Source: Collinsella sp. (GTDB taxonomy: Bacteria; Actinomycetota; Coriobacteriia; Coriobacteriales; Coriobacteriaceae). Taken from it: 64,000 bases of DNA. The stretch covers positions 1-64,000 of the forward strand of contig DXMV01000006.1 of assembly GCA_019414055.1 (NCBI GenBank). Direction: 5' to 3'. Made by a program: the position numbers and the translations under genes. The notes beneath the pieces were generated by a model. It saw only the letters and a program-made list of their open reading frames with translations, did not search any database and had not been told where the DNA came from. Below are positions 58,188 through 64,000 of this stretch, in pieces; the first letter of the stretch is position 1, and each line of letters begins with the position of its first letter.

Positions 58188-59450
58188 ATGGCTGAGAAAC
58201 TCATTCCGTTGGAGGACGCGCAGGCGATCGTCTTGTCGCACGTGAATCGCACCGAAGTCGTCGAGATTCCCGTGTGGCAGGCCGCCGGTCTTCCCTTGGC
58301 AGAGGATGCGGTGGCCGATATCGACATCTCGCCGTTTGCCAACAGCGCTATGGACGGATATGCCGTGCGCTCGGCGGACTTGGCGCAGGCATCTGGCGAG
58401 GCGCCGGTGACGCTCGACGTTATCGGACACGAGGCTGCGGGTCATGTGTTTGAGGGCACAATCGACGCGGGCGAGACGGTCCGCATCATGACGGGCGCGC
58501 CGGTACCCGAAGGTGCCGATGCCGTGGTGAAGTATGAGATCGTCGATGTGCTCGTCGGTGACGGCAACGAGGGTTCGCGTGTGAGGTTCTCGGCGCCTGC
58601 CAAGGTAGGGGAGAACGTTCGCTCTGCCGCCGAGGAGGCCCATGCCGGCGATGTTGTGATGCACGCCGGCGAGGTCGTGGCTCCGGCGGGCGCCGGCTTG
58701 TTGGCGAGCGCCGGGTATGCGAGCGTGAAGGTGCATGCCGCGCCGCGTGCGGGCATTATCTCGCTGGGCACGGAGCTGGTCGCGCCGGGTGAGCTGCCGG
58801 CGCGCGGGCAGATTCGCGACTCCAACTCGTCGGCGTTGATGGCCGAAGCGCTCGATGCAGGAGCCGAGCCCGTGTTCTACGGCATTGCGTCCGATGATGA
58901 GCAGGCGATTGCCGAGCTGGTGCATCGCGCCGTGCTGGAGTGCGATTTTGTCATTACGAGCGGTGGCGCCTCGGCAGGCGACTACGACTACGTGACGGCG
59001 CTCGTTCGGCGCGAGGGCGAGGTGCTGTTCGATCGCATCTCGATGCGTCCGGGCAAGGCCATCACGTTTGGCTTGCTCGGGGGTAAGCCCTATCTAGGGC
59101 TTTCAGGCAATCCGGCTGCGGCGTATGTAGGCTTTGAGATGCTTGCCCGCCCGGCGATTCGCAAGATGCGCGGCTTTGCCGAGGGCGTGCGTCCCGTGCA
59201 GCAGGCGACGCTCACGCACGGCGTGAAAAAGCGACAGCATCGCCGCTTCTTCGATCGCGCCACGGTTTTGCGTGACCCCGAGACCGGTGAGCTGTTGGTG
59301 ACCGAGGCTAAGACGCAGAATTCGGCGCTGCTTGGAACGATGCAGCGTGCGAACTGCCTGTTGCGTGTTGACGAAGGACCGTGCGACCTCAAGGTGGGCG
59401 ATGTCGTGGACGTTGTTCGCGTCGACCTGCCCGAGGGCGCCGTGTTGTAG
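58188..59450 (+). CDS. moeA: Molybdopterin molybdenumtransferase MoeA
   Basis: MoeA inserts molybdate into adenylylated molybdopterin. The 420-residue protein has the N-terminal domain (AEKLIPLEDAQAIVLSH, ANSAMDGYAV), TGAPVPEGADAVVKYE, and the MoCF domain with GTELVAPGELPARGQIRDSN, VITSGGASAGDYDYV and the active-site GLLGGKPYLGLSGNPAAAY. ATG 58,188 has AGAGG upstream; ATG 58,173 lacks an SD. mogA starts 10 nt after its stop, so they form one operon. Confidence 0.95.
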   Translation: MAEKLIPLEDAQAIVLSHVNRTEVVEIPVWQAAGLPLAEDAVADIDISPFANSAMDGYAVRSADLAQASGEAPVTLDVIGHEAAGHVFEGTIDAGETVRIMTGAPVPEGADAVVKYEIVDVLVGDGNEGSRVRFSAPAKVGENVRSAAEEAHAGDVVMHAGEVVAPAGAGLLASAGYASVKVHAAPRAGIISLGTELVAPGELPARGQIRDSNSSALMAEALDAGAEPVFYGIASDDEQAIAELVHRAVLECDFVITSGGASAGDYDYVTALVRREGEVLFDRISMRPGKAITFGLLGGKPYLGLSGNPAAAYVGFEMLARPAIRKMRGFAEGVRPVQQATLTHGVKKRQHRRFFDRATVLRDPETGELLVTEAKTQNSALLGTMQRANCLLRVDEGPCDLKVGDVVDVVRVDLPEGAVL

Positions 59451-59460
59451 GAGGAATGCT

Positions 59461-59940
59461 ATGGAGCTGAAGATATCGATCGTGACGTGCTCGGATACGC
59501 GCGATCTTGCCCAGGACGAGGCTGGAGCCGCACTCGAGGAACTTATCGAGGCGCAGGGCTGGATGGTCGCCTCGCATGTGGTCGTGCGCGACGACGTCAG
59601 CGAGATCGGTGATGCCATTGTGGAAGCCGCCGATGAGTGCCACGCCAATGTCGTGCTCACCTGCGGCGGCACGGGGCTTTCGATGCGTGATGTGACGCCC
59701 GAGGCGACGCGTGCCGTCTGCGACCGCGACGTGCCGGGTATTGCGGAGGCGATCCGTGCGTACTCCATGACCAAGACGCGCCGCGCTATGCTCTCGCGCG
59801 CTATTTGCATGCAACGAGGTCATACACTTGTCGTAAACTTTCCCGGTTCTACGAAGGCCGCCCGCGAAAGCTGGGAGGCCATAGCGGACCAGCTGGAGCA
59901 TGCGGCTCAGATGACAGCGGGCGGCGGACATACCAACTAA
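59461..59940 (+). CDS. mog: Molybdopterin adenylyltransferase MogA/MoaB
   Basis: Adenylylates molybdopterin before MoeA-dependent Mo insertion. The 159-residue protein has the start LKISIVTCSDTR, the MoCF signature LTCGGTGLSMRDVTPEAT near residue 70 and NFPGSTKAARE near the end. ATG 59,461 follows GTAGGAGG. MogA and MoaB are hard to separate by sequence; its place next to moeA and modABC supports the role. Confidence 0.92.
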   Translation: MELKISIVTCSDTRDLAQDEAGAALEELIEAQGWMVASHVVVRDDVSEIGDAIVEAADECHANVVLTCGGTGLSMRDVTPEATRAVCDRDVPGIAEAIRAYSMTKTRRAMLSRAICMQRGHTLVVNFPGSTKAARESWEAIADQLEHAAQMTAGGGHTN

Positions 59941-59953
59941 GCGGTTTACCTGC

Positions 59954-59989
59954 GGCGGAGCGACCTGAACGGCTGCTCCGCCTTTTATT
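59954..59989 (+). terminator. Intrinsic terminator after mogA
   Basis: GGCGGAGC (59,954-59,961) pairs perfectly with GCTCCGCC (59,975-59,982), then TTTTATTT. It separates moeA-mogA from modABC. Confidence 0.9.
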
Positions 59990-60031
59990 TGCGCCCAAGG
60001 GGACGGCATTCTGTAGGCATGCTTGAAACTA

Positions 60032-60084
60032 TATTCTCAGACGAGAATAATTTCTCATAATCATTATTTGCGTAGAAGTATAAT
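60032..60084 (+). promoter_or_regulatory. mod operon control region with palindromes
   Basis: TATTCTC-AGAC-GAGAATA (60,032-60,049) is a perfect palindrome; ATAAT-C-ATTAT (60,057-60,067) is a second. TATAAT at 60,079-60,084 is a consensus -10 box without a good -35, so an activator may be needed. A molybdate- or metal-responsive regulator is a reasonable guess; the sites do not match the E. coli ModE consensus as I know it. Confidence 0.5.
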
Positions 60085-60144
60085 CTAATTACAGAATAAA
60101 GCCTGCGGTGGGGTACCCGGGCACAAGGTACGAAAGGGTTGAAC

Positions 60145-61017
60145 ATGTTCGATATGGTTTCTCGCCGCGGATTCGTCTCACTCTCCGCTGTCGCCGCTGC
60201 CGGCCTTGGCCTTGCCGGCTGCTCCGGAAACAAGGAGCCTGAGTCGACCGGTTCCGATGCCGGCTCCGCCAAGATTTCGTCCAAGAAGGCTGTCGAGCTG
60301 CAGGTCTTTGCTGCCAACTCGCTCGAGAAGGCTCTGCCCGAGGTTCAGAAGCTCTACACCGACCAGACTGGCACCGCCTTTTCCGACACGCAGTTTAAGG
60401 CTTCTGGCGACCTCGTTGAGCAGATGCGTGCTGGCGCCACGGTCGACGTGCTCATCACCGCCTCCAGGGGCACCATGGACGACGCCGAGGCCGCCGAGCT
60501 CGTCGATGCCGGCACACGTGAGGACATGTTCGTCAACGACCTTGTGATCATTCGTGCTGAGGGCTCCGACACCAAGATCGAGGCCATCGCCGACGTTGCG
60601 AACCTGGACGGCAAGATCGCCATCGGCGACGCCAAGACCGTTCCCGCCGGCAAGTACGCTAACCAGGCGCTGGCTTCCGTGGGCCTCTACACCGGCACCG
60701 AGGGCGACGACGGCGAGTATGCACCCGAGCTTGCCGACAAGGTGGCCCTGGCCGACAAGGTCGGCACCGCTGCGTCTTACGTCTCTACGGGCGACTGCGT
60801 GGCCGGTTTTGTCTACAGCTCCGATATCTTCCGCTATGACGGCATCGAGGAGGCCTTCGTGTGCCCCGAGGATTCGCACAAGCCCATCGTGTACCCGGGC
60901 GCCGTTGCCGAGAGCTCCGAGCACGCCGACGAGGCCAAGGCGTTTATCGACTTCTGTCTGACCAACAAGAAGGCTCAGAAGATTTGGGCTAAGTACGGCT
61001 TTGAGCTTTCCGAGTAG
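60145..61017 (+). CDS. modA: Molybdate-binding lipoprotein ModA (Tat-type signal)
   Basis: ModA captures molybdate or tungstate outside the membrane. The 290-residue protein starts with a signal bearing a twin-arginine motif (SRRGFVSLS, Arg7-Arg8) and a lipobox LAGC at Cys26, so it may be a Tat-exported lipoprotein. The mature part has LQVFAANSLEKALPEVQKLY, the ligand-site TVDVLITASRGT and STGDCVAGFVYSSD. ATG 60,145 lies after GAAAGGG. Confidence 0.93.
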   Translation: MFDMVSRRGFVSLSAVAAAGLGLAGCSGNKEPESTGSDAGSAKISSKKAVELQVFAANSLEKALPEVQKLYTDQTGTAFSDTQFKASGDLVEQMRAGATVDVLITASRGTMDDAEAAELVDAGTREDMFVNDLVIIRAEGSDTKIEAIADVANLDGKIAIGDAKTVPAGKYANQALASVGLYTGTEGDDGEYAPELADKVALADKVGTAASYVSTGDCVAGFVYSSDIFRYDGIEEAFVCPEDSHKPIVYPGAVAESSEHADEAKAFIDFCLTNKKAQKIWAKYGFELSE

Positions 61018-61085
61018 TGCGGCTTGGCGCGATAATTCCATCGTTTTGTGTTTTACTCCGTCCTTGTATTCGCTTGGAGCTTTTC

Positions 61086-62528
61086 GTGCTTAATAGATTC
61101 CGCATGCTTGTCGCCTGTGCTTTGACCTTCGCGCTTTGCTGGGTGCCGGGATTTGCGTTTGCTGGGGTCGCTGAGGACGGGGCCCAGGTTGCTGCGACCG
61201 CTCATGGGCTTTCCTATGGGATCGAGGGTTTTGAGCGGTTGGCCAAGGGGACCGCTCGTGCTATGGAGGGCCAGCCTGAGGGCTACCGGTTTCCCGTTGA
61301 CGAGGACGTGGACCTTGTAGTGGCGCCTGCTGCCGATCGCGTTGTGGTGTGGATATCGCCCAAGGCGGCCGAGAAGTATGGATTGGATCCGCAGGACAAC
61401 GAGTGCGTATCGGGTCTCAAGGCCCTCGTCTGTGAGCTCGACAGCGCAAACTCCATGGGAGGTGCGCAGCTAGGGGACGTTGATCTTCCTTGGTATGTTA
61501 CGGCGGAAACAACGTTTGATGCCGGCGGGTATACCTATGGCTTTGACGAGCGCGGTGCGGATGGGGACCGCTATGTGGTGATTGCATCGGCCTCGGGTGA
61601 TGCCAAGGGCGGCGCGCGTTGGCTTGATAGCGCTCAAATGGTAGAAGCATCGTCTGTCGTATTGCGGGATGAGCAGGGCCCCTTGACCTCTCTGGCCTCC
61701 TTTTTAGGCGGCATCGACTACCGCCCGTTTTGGGTGTCCATTAAAACGAGTGGCCTTGCCCTGGTGATTGCCTTTGCGCTGGGCCTGTTTGCCGCGTGGA
61801 AGACTATGGGTACCTCGAGTCGCATCAAGGGCCTGCTCGATTCAGTCTTTACGATTCCTATGGTGCTGCCGCCCACGGTCTGCGGCTTTCTGCTCCTCAT
61901 GCTGTTTGGCCGCTCGACCGGGGTGGGCCAGTGGCTCATCGCGCACGGCATCTCGATCGTCTTTACCTGGCCCGCGGCGGTCATTTCGGCCGTCGTTGTG
62001 TCGTTTCCGCTGGTCTACCGCACGGCGCTCGGAGCCTTTGAGAGCCTTGACACGCAGATGCTCGATGCCGCGCGAACCCTGGGATGGTCCGAGCGTCGCA
62101 TCTTTACCAAGCTTATGATGCCGCTTGGCTGGCCCTCGATTGCCGCCGGCGCGGTGCTTGCCTTCGCGCGTGCCATGGGCGAGTTTGGCTGCACCCTGTT
62201 CTTTGCGGGCAACTACGCCGGCATTACCCAGACCATCCCCATCGCCATCTACTTTGAGTGGATGGGCGGCAACACGTCGGTGGCCCTCTTTTGGGTCGTG
62301 GTCGTAATTGCGTTCAGCTTCCTGGTCATTCTGTTCATCAACATGTATACGGCGCATTCGCAAAAGTACCGCGGGCGCGGCCTGTCCCGCGCGGAGCGCA
62401 AGCAGGCCAAAGATCTCGCCGGACAGGGCGATTCGCTCGACCCGGCGGGCGGCGATGCCTTGCGTATCGATCGCGAGGCGCTGGCCGAGCTTATGCGCGA
62501 TGACGCCGTCTCGAAGGGAGGTCGATAG
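61086..62528 (+). CDS. modB: Molybdate ABC permease ModB with exported N-terminal domain
   Basis: ModB normally is a permease of about 225 residues. Here (480 residues, GTG start 61,086, GGAG at 7 nt) a signal-like segment (LVACALTFALCW, cleavage near residue 26) and an extracytoplasmic domain of about 185 residues precede the permease, which starts near residue 215. The extra domain is beta-rich (VDLVVAPAADRVVVWISPKA, TTFDAGGYTYGFDE) with two Cys (NECVSGL, ALVCELD) and no family I recognise. The permease has the EAA loop AARTLGWSERRIFTKLMMP. The frame is continuous. The C-terminal tail is hydrophilic and long. Confidence 0.88.
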   Translation: MLNRFRMLVACALTFALCWVPGFAFAGVAEDGAQVAATAHGLSYGIEGFERLAKGTARAMEGQPEGYRFPVDEDVDLVVAPAADRVVVWISPKAAEKYGLDPQDNECVSGLKALVCELDSANSMGGAQLGDVDLPWYVTAETTFDAGGYTYGFDERGADGDRYVVIASASGDAKGGARWLDSAQMVEASSVVLRDEQGPLTSLASFLGGIDYRPFWVSIKTSGLALVIAFALGLFAAWKTMGTSSRIKGLLDSVFTIPMVLPPTVCGFLLLMLFGRSTGVGQWLIAHGISIVFTWPAAVISAVVVSFPLVYRTALGAFESLDTQMLDAARTLGWSERRIFTKLMMPLGWPSIAAGAVLAFARAMGEFGCTLFFAGNYAGITQTIPIAIYFEWMGGNTSVALFWVVVVIAFSFLVILFINMYTAHSQKYRGRGLSRAERKQAKDLAGQGDSLDPAGGDALRIDREALAELMRDDAVSKGGR

Positions 62529-62531
62529 ACC

Positions 62532-63602
62532 ATGTCGCTTGTCCTGGATATCAAAAAGCGCTATCCCGGCTTTACCCTCGACATTCAGCTCGATGCCGGC
62601 GAGGAGCGTGTGGCGCTCCTGGGCGCCTCGGGTTGCGGCAAGAGCTGCACGTTGCGCTGCATTGCCGGCGTGGAGACACCCGACGAGGGCAAGATCGTCG
62701 TCAACGGCGTGACCTTTTTTGACTCGGCGACGGGCATCAACCTGTCGCCCCAGGAGCGAAAATGCGCCCTGCTGTTCCAAAACTATCAGCTGTTCCCTAA
62801 TATGACGGTGGCCGATAACGTGTGCGCCGGCGTTGAGGGTGCAGGTGACGCCGCAGCGCGCAGACAGCTTGCCGAGCGCTACCTGGGTATCTTTGGACTG
62901 GCCGACTTTGCCGACCGTTATCCCGCGCGCCTCTCGGGCGGCCAGCAGCAGCGTGTGGCGCTTGCTCGCATGGTGGCGGCACACCCGGGCATTTTTATGT
63001 TCGACGAGCCCATGAGCGCGCTCGACGCGTATCTCAAGAGCGCGCTTGAGCAGAACATGCTCGACCTGTTCGACGTCTGTAACCGTACCGTGCTCTACGT
63101 GAGCCACGATATTGACGAGGCATGCCGCCTGTGCGAGCGCATTTGCGTGATGCATAACGGGCATGTGGAGGAGATCGGCTTCGTTGAGGACGTGGTCCGC
63201 CGGCCGCAAACCTTGGCTGCGCTGCGCCTGACGGGCTGCAAGAATACGAGCCGCGCGCGCAAGATTGGGCTTCAGGAAGTTGAGGCCCTGGACTGGGGCA
63301 TGACCTTCAACGTGGGCCGTGAGGTTCCCGATAACGTGGCGTACCTGGGTATTCGTGCGAGCTACTTCCATGTGGACAACCGCGCTGAGCGCGGTCGTAA
63401 CAGCTACGATCTGCATGTGGCCCGCGTGAGCGATTCGCGTTTTGAGCGCCTGGTGCTGCTGGATGTGCCGCGTGCCGATGCGCCGACGCGCCTGCAGTGG
63501 AAGGTCAACAAAGTGGGCATGCCTGTCGACGAGCTGCCGCAAGCAGGCGAGACGCTGCGCATGCATTTTGATGCCAGCAGGATCCATTTGGTTTGTCGAT
63601 AG
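62532..63602 (+). CDS. modC: Molybdate ABC transporter ATPase ModC
   Basis: ModC powers molybdate import. The 356-residue protein has Walker A LLGASGCGKSC near residue 36, Q-loop LLFQNYQLFPNMT, signature LSGGQQQRVALARM, Walker B FMFDEPMSALDAY and the switch His in YVSHDIDEA. The last third (about 240-356) is a TOBE-like regulatory region, which in ModC senses substrate. It starts 3 nt after modB. Confidence 0.95.
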   Translation: MSLVLDIKKRYPGFTLDIQLDAGEERVALLGASGCGKSCTLRCIAGVETPDEGKIVVNGVTFFDSATGINLSPQERKCALLFQNYQLFPNMTVADNVCAGVEGAGDAAARRQLAERYLGIFGLADFADRYPARLSGGQQQRVALARMVAAHPGIFMFDEPMSALDAYLKSALEQNMLDLFDVCNRTVLYVSHDIDEACRLCERICVMHNGHVEEIGFVEDVVRRPQTLAALRLTGCKNTSRARKIGLQEVEALDWGMTFNVGREVPDNVAYLGIRASYFHVDNRAERGRNSYDLHVARVSDSRFERLVLLDVPRADAPTRLQWKVNKVGMPVDELPQAGETLRMHFDASRIHLVCR

Positions 63603-63613
63603 CGCCGGGTAAT

Positions 63614-63650
63614 GCCGTCGGGGGATATAAGCCTCGGCGGCTTTATTTTT
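63614..63650 (+). terminator. Intrinsic terminator after modC
   Basis: GCCGTCGGGG (63,614) pairs with CCTCGGCGGC (63,632-63,641; two wobble pairs), followed by TTTATTTTT. Confidence 0.88.
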
Positions 63651-63737
63651 GCCGTTCGCCGAATGAGGAATGACAAACTCTTATCAATCAAGATAATTAT
63701 TTATTAAACGACGGCACACGACGCTGTCGTACGAATG

Positions 63738-63786
63738 TCAACGGTGTTCGCATGGCCGATGACCGTTGATATAGTTGACCTCAACT
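63738..63786 (+). promoter_or_regulatory. Regulated promoter with four TCAAC/GTTGA boxes
   Basis: TTCGCA (63,747), 17 bp, TATAGT (63,770) with an extended -10 TGA. TCAACGGT (63,738) and ACCGTTGA (63,762) are perfect inverted copies flanking the -35 region; AGTTGA-CC-TCAACT (63,773-63,786) overlaps the -10 box and start site. Such placement suggests tight control by a dimeric factor. The stretch 63,651-63,737 is A+T-rich and has no gene. Confidence 0.6.
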
Positions 63787-63805
63787 GGTTAAGGAGGGTG
63801 CGCAC

Positions 63806-63874
63806 ATGCCGCAGACGACATATATTCGCCGCGTTGCCGCGCGCGCCCAGTATATGGCTCGGAGCCGCATATGA
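63806..63874 (+). CDS. Small Arg-rich ORF, possible leader peptide
   Basis: ATG 63,806 follows AAGGAGGGTGCGCAC, a very strong SD, and opens a 22-codon frame to TGA at 63,872. The end reads YIRRVAARAQYMARSRI: five Arg in 22 residues. It is directly downstream of a well-formed promoter and its 3' end enters a hairpin (CGGAGCCG 63,860, CGGCTCCG 63,888). It looks like a leader peptide of a gene beyond the window. No function can be assigned. Confidence 0.55.
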   Translation: MPQTTYIRRVAARAQYMARSRI

Positions 63875-64000
63875 GCAGGTATGTTCACGGCTCCGGGAGA
63901 GACGACGCACAACTAAATAATCGACCGCAAAGCAGGTTCCCCAAAATTCCGGGTTTGAGCACGGCCGGGCAATCGCCGTCCGTCGTGCATCGATACCGCT
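63875..64000 (+). other. Window end, downstream of the small ORF
   Basis: No gene start can be fixed here. The 3' arm CGGCTCCG (63,888-63,895) belongs to the hairpin that begins in the small ORF. The rest may be leader RNA of the next gene. Confidence 0.3.

Noticed and set aside
59990..60144. Moco riboswitch before modA
   Set aside because: The expected leader from the TATAAT promoter is only about 54 nt, too short for the known aptamer.
61842..63587. 581-codon minus-strand ORF opposite modB-modC
   Set aside because: Spans two confirmed genes antisense, and crosses their boundary without a start signal.

Overview
The window is high-GC bacterial chromosome with dense, short-spaced operons. 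I infer a gut Actinobacterium of the class Coriobacteriia, close to Collinsella. The reasons are a dcw (division and cell wall) cluster without ftsA, the SepF/YggT/DivIVA division genes, a four-domain ribosomal protein S1, and anaerobe-type genes such as an iron-sulfur cysteine desulfidase and a C_GCAxxG_C_C protein. This comes from gene content and protein style; no search was run. I saw no mobile element, CRISPR array, rRNA or tRNA.

Layout. 1-15,666: dcw cluster mraZ-rsmH-ftsL-ftsI-murF-mraY-murD-ftsW-murG-murC-murB-ftsQ-ftsZ, with murE missing between ftsI and murF. 15,667-23,806: pgeF, then the phosphate block pstSCAB-phoU, then yggS-sepF-yggT-divIVA. The phosphate block interrupts the usual ylm-type cluster and pstS is translationally coupled to pgeF. 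23,807-26,467 (minus): nitroreductase, then a DUF47 protein with a PiT phosphate permease. 26,468-36,064: small stand-alone genes (a possibly leaderless hypothetical, a Bax-inhibitor-like membrane protein, a PARG-like TIGR02452 protein lacking one catalytic Glu, an SGNH hydrolase, a pentapeptide-repeat protein), thiamin genes thiD and thiC under a TPP riboswitch, yaaA and an M18 aminopeptidase. 36,231-43,713: polA, a HAD phosphatase, then argG and argH, with an arginine-rich leader peptide and attenuator before argG. 43,714-50,706: ndk, rpiB, cysteine desulfidase, HAD protein, rpsA, RNase P RNA and a YigZ protein. 50,774-58,000: C_GCAxxG_C_C protein, O-acetylhomoserine sulfhydrylase, MFS exporter, xpt, an RF-like rescue factor, a diacylglycerol-kinase-like protein and a CLC-F type anion transporter. 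58,188-64,000: moeA-mogA and modABC (ModB carries an extra exported domain), then a regulated promoter and another arginine-rich leader whose target lies beyond the window.

Functional themes. The first 24 kb couples lipid II synthesis, septal synthesis (FtsW/FtsI) and Z-ring assembly (FtsZ, SepF, DivIVA), with high-affinity phosphate uptake inserted in the middle. DUF47-PiT is a second phosphate system. MoeA/MogA and ModABC together supply molybdenum cofactor.

The least expected signals are regulatory. They are (1) the leader peptide and attenuator before argG, with further SD-preceded small ORFs before argH and at the window end; (2) at least two families of long, nearly perfect hairpins placed just after stop codons; (3) a PHO-box-like repeat before pgeF; (4) a paired-palindrome MraZ operator built into the mraZ promoter.
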